A DNA stretch of 64,000 nt from Methylobacterium sp. Its GTDB lineage: Bacteria > Pseudomonadota > Alphaproteobacteria > Rhizobiales > Beijerinckiaceae. Positions 1 through 7,427 of this stretch are shown in pieces (positions within the stretch are counted from its first letter, which is position 1; each line of letters opens with the position of its first letter). The stretch is taken from positions 496,001 to 560,000 of the forward strand of contig JADCBP010000005.1 of assembly GCA_020253445.1 (NCBI GenBank), given 5' to 3'. The notes beneath the pieces were generated by a model. The model was given only the letters and a program-made list of their open reading frames with translations. It had not been told where the DNA came from and did not search any database. The position numbers were made by a program, and so were the translations under genes.

Positions 1-641
1 AACATGCCCATCGCGACGATGACGAAATTGAAGCCATCAGCCAGTTCCGGCAGACCAAAGGCGTAGCGCTGGGCGCCGGAATTCACATCCGTGCCGACGA
101 GCCCGAGCAGCAGGCCGAGCACGATCATGGCCAGCGCATGAATGATCGAGCCGCTCGCGAGCACCACCGAGGCGGCAAGCCCCAGCACCATCAGTGAGAA
201 ATACTCCGCCGGCCCGAACTTGAAGGCGAGATCCGTCAGCGGCGGCGCGAACAGCGCGATCAGCACCGTGCATACCGTCCCGGCAAAGAAAGAGGACAAC
301 GCAGCCGCCGCAAGCGCCCGGCCCGCGGCCCCCTTGCGGGCCATCTGGTAGCCATCGAGCGCGGTCACAACCGAGGTCGCCTCGCCCGGCAGGTTGATCA
401 GGATCGCGGTCGTGGAGCCGCCATATTGCGCGCCGTAGAAGATGCCGGCCATCATGATGAGGGCCGAGACGGGCTCGAGGCCGAAGGTCGCCGGCAACAG
501 CATCGCGATCGTCGCCGATGGGCCAAGACCCGGAAGAACGCCGATGGCCGTTCCGAGGAAGACTCCGACGAGGCACCACCAGAGATTGATCGGCGTGATG
601 GCGACGGAGAGTCCAAGCCAGAGATTGTCGAGCATTTCCAT
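1..641 (-). CDS. tctA: Tripartite tricarboxylate transporter permease TctA, 3' part outside window
   Basis: The minus-strand reading frame from ATG 641 gives MEMLDNLWLGLSVAITPINL and continues open to the window edge, so about 213 of the usual ~500 residues are present. It shows the hallmark TctA segments GVLPGLGPSATIAMLLP and FYGAQYGGSTTAILINLPGE and several hydrophobic helices. It is the large inner-membrane subunit of the TTT family, which imports carboxylates with a periplasmic TctC binding protein. It starts 8 nt after tctB ends, so the two form one operon. The ORF track lists only a frame-shifted shadow (37..672), because the true frame has no stop inside the window. No tctC is visible here, and the substrate is unknown. 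Confidence 0.88.
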   Translation of the reverse strand, partial: MEMLDNLWLGLSVAITPINLWWCLVGVFLGTAIGVLPGLGPSATIAMLLPATFGLEPVSALIMMAGIFYGAQYGGSTTAILINLPGEATSVVTALDGYQMARKGAAGRALAAAALSSFFAGTVCTVLIALFAPPLTDLAFKFGPAEYFSLMVLGLAASVVLASGSIIHALAMIVLGLLLGLVGTDVNSGAQRYAFGLPELADGFNFVIVAMGM

Positions 642-649
642 GGCTGGCC

Positions 650-1126
650 TCACCCATTCCCGAGAAGGGCAATCAGCCAGTCACCGACCAGCGGCATCTG
701 CACCGAAAGACCCTTGATGAAGACCAGCGCGCAGATCGCAACCATGCCCAGCGCGCCGGCCAGGGCGCGCGGGTCCCAGCGGAATTCGCGGCTCGCCATG
801 GCGCAGCACAGGATGAGGATGAACAGCGCGATCGGCATGCCCAGCGGTTGCAGCAACACGCCGAAGAGCGAGCAGCCCGCGAGGATGAGAACCAGCGGCT
901 TCCAGCGGATGGCGCCAACAGGACTGCCCTCGACACGCAGGGCGCGGATGATCGCGAGAAGCCCGAGCAAAACCAGCAAGCCCGAGAGCACTCTCGGGAA
1001 ATAGCCCGCGCCCATGCGCCCGGCCGTCCCCATGGAATAGGCGGCGCCAAACCAGAGCCCGGCCACGCCAAAGCCCAGATAGATCAACCCTGCAAAGAAA
1101 TCCTTGGGACTGCGCACGATGTGCAT
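650..1126 (-). CDS. tctB: Tripartite tricarboxylate transporter small permease TctB
   Basis: About 158 residues with four hydrophobic segments and the TctB-like stretch GTAGRMGAGYFPRVLSGLLVLLG near residue 35. This is the small membrane subunit of the TTT carboxylate importer whose large subunit is the next gene. The ORF track starts at 1198, but ATG 1126 (MHIVRSPKDFF) is preferred because a purine-rich Shine-Dalgarno (GGGGAGGGG) lies just upstream and the longer N-terminus looks non-coding. It is transcribed away from the MarR-family gene at 1292, the obvious candidate regulator. Confidence 0.82.
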   Translation of the reverse strand: MHIVRSPKDFFAGLIYLGFGVAGLWFGAAYSMGTAGRMGAGYFPRVLSGLLVLLGLLAIIRALRVEGSPVGAIRWKPLVLILAGCSLFGVLLQPLGMPIALFILILCCAMASREFRWDPRALAGALGMVAICALVFIKGLSVQMPLVGDWLIALLGNG

Positions 1127-1248
1127 CTGCCCCTCCCCTGGGTTCGCTTCCTCACCGATGCACTGCTTTGACCCTTGCGGATCTTTTCTGTTGGCCATCG
1201 CCCCGGACTCAGGCGTTCGGAGCGGACGGAAAACCGGATCGCATTGTC

Positions 1249-1265
1249 AGTTGTAATTTGCAACT
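1249..1265. promoter_or_regulatory. Possible MarR operator between tctB and marR
   Basis: AGTTGTAATTTGCAACT is a 17-bp imperfect palindrome with 5-bp outer arms, in the AT-rich gap between the divergent tctB and marR genes. Its position and size suit a MarR dimer site. This is inference from symmetry and position only. Confidence 0.4.
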
Positions 1266-1291
1266 ATTTTTTTTAGCAACGATATGGGCGC

Positions 1292-1903
1292 ATGATTTCC
1301 GGCGCCGGCGAGCGATGCCGTTGCATGTCACAATTGTTGAAAAATGAGATCAGACCGTTCAGAATTCCCGAGGCTTCACACCGGGACAGGCTGAACATGC
1401 TGCATCGTTCGCTGACCTATCACCTCGCCACCATCTCGGAGGATGGGATCGGCCATGCCGGGCGCATCTTCGAAACGCGTTTCGGCTGGAACGTGCGGGA
1501 AATTCGCGTGCTGCGGCTCATCCGGTCCAACCCGGGCATCACCTTCACGGAACTGGCGCGGCAGACGAAATTCGAGCGCAGCCTCACTTCGCGCATTCTC
1601 GCAAAGCTCATGAAGGCAGGCCTGGTCGCGCGGACCAACTCGACGAAAGATGCGCGCGTCTTCACGTTGACGGCCACGAAACCCGGCCTCGCTCTCTGTG
1701 ACCAGGCAGACCCCCTGAGCATTGAGCTCGAGGCCATGATGCTTGAGCCCCTCACCGAAGAGCAGCGCGCAGCCTTTCTCGAGATGATCGATACGGTGCG
1801 CCGCTGGGTTCAGACGGGCTATCGCGAAAAGGTCGCGGCTCGCTTTCCCGAGGCTGTTGCAGGCAAGGCGTCAAAGCGCGCCGTCAAGATAGTTGCAAAA
1901 TGA
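1292..1903 (+). CDS. MarR-family transcriptional regulator
   Basis: A 203-residue protein with a central winged helix (GITFTELARQTKFERSLTSR, then a wing containing TNSTKDARVFTLT), typical of MarR repressors. MarR proteins are cytoplasmic dimers that often bind a small aromatic or carboxylate ligand and repress a divergent operon. Here the divergent operon is tctBA, so control of carboxylate uptake is the simplest guess. The start is uncertain: ATG 1292 is taken from the ORF track, while ATG 1325 (MSQLLKNE) would give a more usual family length. The stop codon lies inside a long inverted repeat (1881-1917). Confidence 0.75.
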   Translation: MISGAGERCRCMSQLLKNEIRPFRIPEASHRDRLNMLHRSLTYHLATISEDGIGHAGRIFETRFGWNVREIRVLRLIRSNPGITFTELARQTKFERSLTSRILAKLMKAGLVARTNSTKDARVFTLTATKPGLALCDQADPLSIELEAMMLEPLTEEQRAAFLEMIDTVRRWVQTGYREKVAARFPEAVAGKASKRAVKIVAK

Positions 1904-1917
1904 AACCATCTTGACGG
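1881..1917. repeat. Perfect 10-bp inverted repeat over the marR stop codon
   Basis: CCGTCAAGAT (1881-1890) and ATCTTGACGG (1908-1917) are exact reverse complements, with GTT/AAC pairing further in. The right arm contains the TTGACG -35 element proposed for the glycine riboswitch transcript. No T-run follows, so it is not a classical terminator. It could be a protein site or an RNA hairpin at the marR 3' end. Confidence 0.5.
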
Positions 1918-1938
1918 ATGCCCGTCCTGTGCTAGGTT
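1911..1938 (+). promoter_or_regulatory. Candidate sigma-70 promoter for riboswitch-dadA
   Basis: TTGACG (1911-1916), a 16-bp spacer and TAGGTT (1933-1938). Initiation about 7 nt downstream would begin the RNA almost exactly at the first aptamer base (1946). Confidence 0.45.
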
Positions 1939-1945
1939 GATGTTA

Positions 1946-2124
1946 GCGGAAGAGTTCAGCCGGTTCGCCGGTTGACGCCGAAGGAGCAACCGCCCCGGAA
2001 ACTCTCAGGCCCAGGAACCGCAGTCGTTTTTGAACTCTGAAAAGTGGAGCAGCCGCTCCCGCCGATGGTGTAAGCCGATCCCCTGATGAACAGGAGCGGT
2101 GATGCTCTCAGGCCAATGACAGAG
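1946..2124 (+). ncRNA. Tandem glycine riboswitch
   Basis: Two glycine aptamers in series. Aptamer 1 (1946-2021) has a GCGG/CCGC closing stem, the core GCCGAAGGAGCAA and AACTCTCAGGCCCAGGA. Aptamer 2 (2035-2124) is closed by CTCTG/CAGAG and contains GCCGATGGTGTAAGCCGA and GCTCTCAGGCCAATGACA. These match the conserved glycine riboswitch segments and the usual short linker between cooperating aptamers. It precedes a DadA-like oxidoreductase rather than the more usual gcv glycine-cleavage genes. Confidence 0.92.
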
Positions 2125-2133
2125 GGGGCTCCA

Positions 2134-2154
2134 TCTCGCGCGGAGCGCGCGAGA
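2134..2154 (+). promoter_or_regulatory. Hairpin between riboswitch and dadA ribosome-binding site
   Basis: TCTCGCGCG / CGCGCGAGA form a perfect 9-bp stem with a GAG loop. It lies between aptamer 2 and the Shine-Dalgarno AGAGGGGG (about 2157-2164). No U-tract follows, so a transcription terminator is unlikely. It may be part of the expression platform controlling translation. Confidence 0.45.
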
Positions 2155-2172
2155 CAAGAGGGGGCCTGTCGC

Positions 2173-3453
2173 ATGTCTGTCACTTCAAATTCCTCTTCCC
2201 GTCCCGAAACCGTTGCCGTCATCGGCGCGGGCATTACCGGCATCACGACGGCCTATAATCTGATGAAGCGCGGCTGCCGCGTGACCGTCTTCGATCGCCA
2301 GCCCTATGCGGCGATGGAAACCTCCTTCGCCAATGGCGGCCAGCTCTCGGCCTCCAATGCAGAGGTCTGGAACAGCTGGGCCACGGTGCTGAAGGGCATC
2401 AAGTGGATGATGGAGCCCGGCGCGCCGCTGCTCGTCAATCCCAAGCCCTCCTGGCACAAGATCTCCTGGATGGGCGAGTTCATCGCCTCCATTCCGAAAT
2501 ACGAGCAGAACACGGTGACGACCGCGCGCCTCGCCATCGAGGCGCGCGGCTATCTCCAGGCGATGGCCGAGGCCGAGGGCATCGATTTCGACTGCGAGAC
2601 ACGCGGCATCCTGCATTTCTACGAGACGAAGAAGGATTTCGAGGCAGCCCAGCGCGTGAGCAACCTGCTCGCGAAGGGCGGGCTTGAGCGTCGCGCCGTG
2701 ACGCCTTCGGAGATCCAGTCGATCGAGCCGGCCTTGCGCGGCAATTACTATGGCGGCTTCTACACACCCTCGGATTTCACCGGAGACATCCACAAATTCA
2801 CCATCGGACTTGCGAGGGCCTGCGAGCGCCATGGCGTTTCGATGCGCTTCTCGACCGAGATCCTTTCCACCGCTGCCGGCGAGAACGACGTGACCCTCGT
2901 CACGCGCTCCACCGAGCCGACGCTCGACGACAGCCTTCAGCCGCAGCAGGTCGAGACCTTTGACAAGGTCATCGTCTGCGGCGGCGTGATGTCCCGCGCG
3001 ATTGCCAGCGGCTTCGGCGACCGGGTGAATGTCTATCCCGTGAAGGGCTATTCCATCACCGTGAGCCTCGCCGAAAAGGCCGATCAGGACGCCGCCCCCT
3101 GGGTCAGCCTGCTCGACGACAAGGCGAAGATCGTCACCAGCCGCCTCGGGCCGACACGCTTCCGCGTGGCGGGCACGGCGGAATTCAACGGCTATAACCG
3201 CGACATCCGCGCCGCGCGCATTGCACCGCTCATCGCATGGTGCCGGGTGCATTTTCCCGGCATGAGCACGCGGCAGAGCGTGCCCTGGGCCGGCCTTCGT
3301 CCGATGATGCCGGACATGATGCCCCGCGTGATGCGCGGCCGGAACCCGCGCGTCTTCTACAATACGGGCCATGGCCATCTCGGATGGACGCTTTCCGCCG
3401 CCACGGCCGATGCGGTCGGCGCGCTGGTCACGGCACGCTCCAACGTGGCGTGA
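2173..3453 (+). CDS. dadA: D-amino acid dehydrogenase (DadA-like FAD oxidoreductase)
   Basis: A 426-residue FAD-dependent oxidoreductase of the DAO family. The dinucleotide-binding motif VIGAGITGITTAYNLMKRG sits at about residues 15-33, the conserved SFANGGQLSASN follows, and the C-terminal FAD region ends GHGHLGWTLSAATA. DadA enzymes deaminate D-amino acids to 2-oxo acids and pass electrons to the respiratory chain. ATG 2173 is preferred over the ORF-track start at 2086, which would lie inside the riboswitch, and an AGAGGGGG ribosome site precedes it. Control by a glycine riboswitch suggests that glycine, or an amino acid made from it, is a physiological substrate or signal. The exact substrate cannot be read from sequence. 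Confidence 0.85.
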   Translation: MSVTSNSSSRPETVAVIGAGITGITTAYNLMKRGCRVTVFDRQPYAAMETSFANGGQLSASNAEVWNSWATVLKGIKWMMEPGAPLLVNPKPSWHKISWMGEFIASIPKYEQNTVTTARLAIEARGYLQAMAEAEGIDFDCETRGILHFYETKKDFEAAQRVSNLLAKGGLERRAVTPSEIQSIEPALRGNYYGGFYTPSDFTGDIHKFTIGLARACERHGVSMRFSTEILSTAAGENDVTLVTRSTEPTLDDSLQPQQVETFDKVIVCGGVMSRAIASGFGDRVNVYPVKGYSITVSLAEKADQDAAPWVSLLDDKAKIVTSRLGPTRFRVAGTAEFNGYNRDIRAARIAPLIAWCRVHFPGMSTRQSVPWAGLRPMMPDMMPRVMRGRNPRVFYNTGHGHLGWTLSAATADAVGALVTARSNVA

Positions 3454-3556
3454 GCCGCTTTTTGCGCCAACCGCTTCGACTGGATGCCCAGCTCCTGTCA
3501 TCCTGGCCCGCAATCACCCTCCAAGCCTCGTGTCGAAACTTTCATTGGCCGGCCAT

Positions 3557-3590
3557 GGGGGGTATTGCTCCGCGGGGCACCCCCCCTCTT
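3557..3590 (+). terminator. Candidate terminator after dadA
   Basis: GGGGGGT (3557-3563) pairs with ACCCCCC (3579-3585) around a GC-rich inner stem, followed by the short pyrimidine stretch CTCTT. The stem is strong but the T-tract weak. It lies in the 154-bp gap between dadA and the convergent small gene. Confidence 0.45.
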
Positions 3591-3607
3591 GCACGGCGAT
3601 GGGCGGC

Positions 3608-3871
3608 TCAGGCGTAACCACGCAAGCCGGTGGCTGTGGTGCCGGTGGCCTTCACCTGATGGATGCGCCAATCCAGAAAATCTCCGGCACTGACAGGCTC
3701 GACGCTTTCTTCGCCCGAGGCCCAGACGACGGCGATCGTGCCGGCCGCGCCCGTCACGCGCAACTGGCGCGTGACGGCCGGCAGCGGGTCTGTATCGCTT
3801 GGCGTGATGGCAAAGCCGCGCGTCAGGGGCCCCAGCGGCGACTGGGCATGGGTCTCGAAAACATCAGGCAT
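3608..3871 (-). CDS. Small phage/GTA spike-base-like protein (RCAP_Rcc01079 type)
   Basis: 87 residues beginning MPDVFETHAQSPLGPLTRG, containing ITPSDTDPLPAVTRQLRVTG and ending VRATGTTATGLRGYA-like (here VKATGTTATGLRGYA). This pattern is typical of short proteins annotated as phage spike-base proteins, related to a Rhodobacter capsulatus gene-transfer-agent head-spike component. The start at 3871 has a GAGGAG ribosome site. The longer ORF-track version (to 4105) reads through the neighbouring gap. It stands alone next to an SNase-like gene and ugd, with no other phage genes around. The family assignment is from memory of the motif pattern. Confidence 0.7.
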   Translation of the reverse strand: MPDVFETHAQSPLGPLTRGFAITPSDTDPLPAVTRQLRVTGAAGTIAVVWASGEESVEPVSAGDFLDWRIHQVKATGTTATGLRGYA

Positions 3872-3948
3872 CTCTCGTCTCCTCGGGAAGTGTCGGGCGG
3901 GAGACGATAGGCCCGGTTTGGCAAGGCGGGGATAAACCGGCGCAGGCC

Positions 3949-4716
3949 TCAGGGCAGGATGGTCCAGTCTCCGTTCCACAGCCCGCGCTTCGCGAACTGG
4001 GCCTCCATCATGGCAGCCCTTTGCGCGGTGACGCCCAGCGTCCCGCTTCGCGCAAATCCTGCACGAACAATCTCGGTCGCGAGGTCGTCGCCTGCAATCT
4101 CGCAACGGGCCAGCCGCATGGGCGGGTCATCCGGCTCGGCGGGAGCAGTGCTGCCGCCACAGGTCAGTGTCGCTTCGCGAATGAGATTGTAGAGCGCTGC
4201 CCGCCCCTGCCGGCCGCATCCCCAGCGCAAGTGCTCGGCATCAAGGCACACGGCATCGGCAGATGGTCCTTCGAGATCGGCGAGCTGGATCCTGACATCG
4301 CCGCTGCGAAAGCGGATTGCATCCAGCGGTTCAAAGGGCGGCTCCAGTCGCATCTGGCGCATCAGGCTCACGCGCGGGCCAATGGGTGCCGGCGCGAAGG
4401 GTGCGAAGGTGCCGCGATCCATGGGCCGGTCCGGCTCGGATCGGGTCACGGTCGCGACAGCCCGCTCCCGCGGCGAGGATTGCCAGCGCAGGCTGGCCAG
4501 ATGTCCCATTGCAGCAAGAAAACCGAACAGCCCTCCAACCACGATCAGCACCAGCGCGACCTGTTCGGGTCTGCGGGCTTTCTGGAAGGCCTCGCTGGCC
4601 TGCAGGAAGGCCGCCCGGAAGCCGCTTGTCTCGGCTGGTCCTGTCAAAGCTTGCCGGGTCCTCTGGCCATCTTCTCCCTGGCGCGTGATCAGCGGCGTGA
4701 CAAACCACCCCTCCAA
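3949..4716 (-). CDS. Thermonuclease (SNase)-like membrane-anchored protein
   Basis: 255 residues with one hydrophobic segment near residues 53-72 (QVALVLIVVGGLFGFLAAMG). The C-terminal half resembles the SNase fold (DVRIQLADLEGPSADAVCLD, then RWGCGRQGRAALYNLI and a conserved-looking Cys pair). The canonical nuclease motif with IDAPE is replaced by ADLEGPS and the expected catalytic Arg/Glu residues are not evident, so nuclease activity is doubtful. A periplasmic domain tethered to the inner membrane is likely. Proteins of this degenerate type are common and uncharacterised in Hyphomicrobiales. Confidence 0.55.
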   Translation of the reverse strand: MEGWFVTPLITRQGEDGQRTRQALTGPAETSGFRAAFLQASEAFQKARRPEQVALVLIVVGGLFGFLAAMGHLASLRWQSSPRERAVATVTRSEPDRPMDRGTFAPFAPAPIGPRVSLMRQMRLEPPFEPLDAIRFRSGDVRIQLADLEGPSADAVCLDAEHLRWGCGRQGRAALYNLIREATLTCGGSTAPAEPDDPPMRLARCEIAGDDLATEIVRAGFARSGTLGVTAQRAAMMEAQFAKRGLWNGDWTILP

Positions 4717-4765
4717 GCTTTATCCGCAGAAAGCTCCCCTGGGCAAGGTTTGGCGGCTTTCCGGT

Positions 4766-6073
4766 TCAGCCCGCGCGTCCGATGCTCGCATAGGTGAGGC
4801 CGGCGGCCCTTGCCTCCTCGGGGCGGAAGATGTTGCGCAGGTCGATGAGGACGGGCGCGCCGAGGCGACGGGCGATGTCCTTGAGGTCGAGCGCGCGGAA
4901 CTCGTCCCATTCGGTGATGATGCAGGCCGCATCCGCGCCATCGAGGCAGGCCAGCGCGGATGGCGCGTAGTCGATGCCGGTCAGCACATGTCTTGCCTGC
5001 TCCACACCCTCCGGATCATAGGCCCGGATCCGCGCGCCGGCATCCTGCAATGCCTGGATCACCGCGATCGACGGCGCATCGCGCATGTCATCCGTGTTCG
5101 GCTTGAAGGTGAGGCCGAGGATCGCGATCGTCTTGCCGCGCACATTCCCATCCAGCGCCGTGATCACGCGGCGCGCCATCGCGCGCTTGCGCTTGTCATT
5201 CGCGGTTATGACCGATTCCACGATCGAGAGCGGAACCGCATGGTCATTCGCGGTGCGGATCAGCGCCAGCGTGTCCTTCGGGAAGCACGAGCCGCCATAG
5301 CCCGGGCCGGCATGCAGGAACTTCGAGCCGATGCGGTTGTCGAGGCCGATGCCGCGCGCCACCTCCTGCACATTGGCCCCCACGGCCTCGCAGAGATCGG
5401 CCATCTCGTTGATGAAGGTGATCTTGGTCGCCAGGAAGGCGTTCGCCGCATATTTGATCAGTTCCGAGGTGCGCCGCCCCGTGAAGACCAGCGGCGCCTG
5501 GTTGAGATAGAGCGGGCGATAGATCGCCGCGAGCACATCGCGCCCGCGCTGGTCCTCTGCCCCCACCACAATGCGGTCGGGCCGCTTGAAATCGTTGATC
5601 GCCGCGCCCTCGCGCAGGAATTCCGGGTTGGAGACCACCGAAACCTCGAGCTCCGGGCGCTCCTCCTTCAGGATGCGCTCCACCTCGTCGCCCGTGCCCA
5701 CCGGCACCGTCGACTTGGTGATGACGACGCAGGGGCCATCCAGCGCACGGGCGATCTCGCGGGTGGCATCGAACACATATTGCAGGTCGGCATGGCCATC
5801 CCCGCGCCGCGAGGGCGTGCCCACCGCGATGAAAACCGCCTCCACCCCCTTTACCGAGGCCTCGAGATCGGTCGAGAAGAACAGACGATTGTCACGGCGG
5901 TTCTTCGCCACGAGTTCGGCGAGGCCGGGCTCGAAGATCGGCATGATCCCCTGCTCAAGGCGCGCGATCTTGCCGGCATCCTTGTCGATGCAGATCACCG
6001 TGTGCCCGAAATCCGCAAGGCAGGCCCCCGAGACAAGGCCCACATATCCCGATCCAACCACCGCGATGCGCAT
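4766..6073 (-). CDS. ugd: UDP-glucose 6-dehydrogenase
   Basis: 435 residues. It has an N-terminal NAD-binding motif (MRIAVVGSGYVGLVSGACLADFG), the ETMC-like central helix region, the active-site segment GPGYGGSCFPKDT with the catalytic Cys near residue 260, and the C-terminal GLTFKPNTDDMRDAPS. The enzyme oxidises UDP-glucose twice to UDP-glucuronate, a precursor of acidic surface polysaccharides. ATG 6073 is chosen, not the ORF-track 6145, because AGGAATG lies just upstream and the family begins exactly at MRIAVVG. GalU, which makes its substrate, is encoded at 33.8 kb. Confidence 0.96.
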   Translation of the reverse strand: MRIAVVGSGYVGLVSGACLADFGHTVICIDKDAGKIARLEQGIMPIFEPGLAELVAKNRRDNRLFFSTDLEASVKGVEAVFIAVGTPSRRGDGHADLQYVFDATREIARALDGPCVVITKSTVPVGTGDEVERILKEERPELEVSVVSNPEFLREGAAINDFKRPDRIVVGAEDQRGRDVLAAIYRPLYLNQAPLVFTGRRTSELIKYAANAFLATKITFINEMADLCEAVGANVQEVARGIGLDNRIGSKFLHAGPGYGGSCFPKDTLALIRTANDHAVPLSIVESVITANDKRKRAMARRVITALDGNVRGKTIAILGLTFKPNTDDMRDAPSIAVIQALQDAGARIRAYDPEGVEQARHVLTGIDYAPSALACLDGADAACIITEWDEFRALDLKDIARRLGAPVLIDLRNIFRPEEARAAGLTYASIGRAG

Positions 6074-6173
6074 TACACATTCCTGTTCCGTCTTCCCGCG
6101 ACAAAGGCGCGGATTTGAAAAGATCCGGATCGGTCCGGAAACCAATCATCCGGACCAATGACCTTAGGCGGCG

Positions 6174-6371
6174 CTATTTCTGCCCCAGCGCCTTGATCAG
6201 CTCGCGGTGACGGCGCTCCTGGTTGTCGTTGTTGATGACCATGACTGCCCAGATCGCCGCAGGGATCCAGCCGATCAGCGTGAGTTGCAAGAAGAGGCAG
6301 ATGATGCCCTGGAAGATGCGCCCGCGCAGCATCAACGCGAGCCATGGGATGAGAATGGCGACGGCAATCAC
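6174..6371 (-). CDS. YqaE/Pmp3-family small membrane protein
   Basis: 65 residues with two predicted transmembrane helices (IAVAILIPWLALML; IICLFLQLTLIGWIPAAIWAV) and a short charged tail. This fits the YqaE/Pmp3 proteolipid family, small hydrophobic peptides linked to membrane potential and salt stress. It lies upstream of ugd on the same strand with about 100 bp between them, so co-transcription is possible. Confidence 0.8.
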   Translation of the reverse strand: MIAVAILIPWLALMLRGRIFQGIICLFLQLTLIGWIPAAIWAVMVINNDNQERRHRELIKALGQK

Positions 6372-6452
6372 GGCTTTCTCCCCTGGGAGCGGAAAGGATC
6401 GCGATCAGAGATAAGCAGGATCAACCCGCAATCAAGGTGAAGCTTGCGCCGA

Positions 6453-7232
6453 TCAATGCAATGTCACGGCGAAGGGCTTCACCTCCACCGCCACCCCGCC
6501 ATGCGCGGTGAGGAAAGAGCCCTGCGGCACGGCATTCCAATGCTCGCGGGTTTCATCCAGCGGCTCGGAGACGATCTGCACGCCATGGCCGTCCCGCCGC
6601 CAGTAGAGTGTGGGAGCCTTCTCGTCGCAGGCCCAGCGGAAGGCGTGCAGCGTCTCGCCATCCGTGAAGCAGGCGGCGAAGCGCAAGGCATCGTTGATGC
6701 CAGCCGCGCGCATCATCCCGCAGATCTCGGCCAACACGGAGCCGAAGGCCTCGGCCGGATCATCCTTCGCGCCGCGCCCGAGGGCCGCAAGGAAGATCGC
6801 TTCGCTGTCGGTCGTGCCGGAGCGATGCTGGTAGAATTCATCCGGGATCATCGCCTCGACCTGCCGGCGGATCCTGCCGAAGCCGCCGATCTGGCCATTA
6901 TGCATGAAAAGCGAGCTTCCATGCGCGAAGGGGTGGCAATTGGCGCGCGCAGTCGCCGTTCCCGTGGCGGCGCGGACATGGGCGAAGAAGAGCGGCGAGC
7001 GTACCTGCATGCAGATGGAAAGCAGGTTGTCATCCGACCAGGCCGGGCGCAGATCGCGGTAAAGGCCCGGCTCCGGGCGCTCCCCGTACCAGCCAAGGCC
7101 GAAGCCATCACCATTCGTGGCGGTCTTGCACTCGGTCGCCCGCATGCTCTGCTGGATCAGCGAATGGCAGGGTTTGCTGACCACGGAGTCGAGGAAAACA
7201 GGTTCACCCTGATAAGCGAGGAATCGGCACAT
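6453..7232 (-). CDS. Class II glutamine amidotransferase (YafJ-like)
   Basis: 259 residues starting MCRFLAYQGEP, where Cys2 becomes the N-terminal nucleophile of class II (Ntn) amidotransferases. Other class features are NGDGFGLGWYG, FAHVRAATG, NCHPFAHGSSLFMHNGQIGG and TDSEAIF. It would hydrolyse glutamine, or a glutamyl amide, to release ammonia. The partner or acceptor is not evident from neighbours. In the ORF track this gene is only the tail of a 1194-codon artefact. ATG 7232 is the real start because the catalytic Cys must follow the initiator. Confidence 0.88.
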   Translation of the reverse strand: MCRFLAYQGEPVFLDSVVSKPCHSLIQQSMRATECKTATNGDGFGLGWYGERPEPGLYRDLRPAWSDDNLLSICMQVRSPLFFAHVRAATGTATARANCHPFAHGSSLFMHNGQIGGFGRIRRQVEAMIPDEFYQHRSGTTDSEAIFLAALGRGAKDDPAEAFGSVLAEICGMMRAAGINDALRFAACFTDGETLHAFRWACDEKAPTLYWRRDGHGVQIVSEPLDETREHWNAVPQGSFLTAHGGVAVEVKPFAVTLH

Positions 7233-7427
7233 CGATTTTCTGATCTCGAGTTCGATCTTGGAATTATCTCCTTCTTCTGGTGAATGGAAGATGAAGAGCG
7301 AAGAAGACGTTGCAAAACGCCGTTTGCATGCCCTAGAGCGGGCGGGAATTCTCCGGTTTTCGGCAGGGGAGGCTTTCCAGAGCCGGGCCATCGGGGGAGA
7401 TCGGCTGGTCTTCGGGAGGAATATGCG

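Noticed and set aside
37-672. 211-codon minus ORF at the left edge
   Set aside because: It is frame-shifted against a clear TctA protein in the neighbouring frame, and its composition is arginine-rich shadow.
4382-6118. 578-codon plus-strand ORF opposite ugd
   Set aside because: It is antisense to ugd, which has all catalytic motifs. The ORF shows no family motif and a shadow-like composition.
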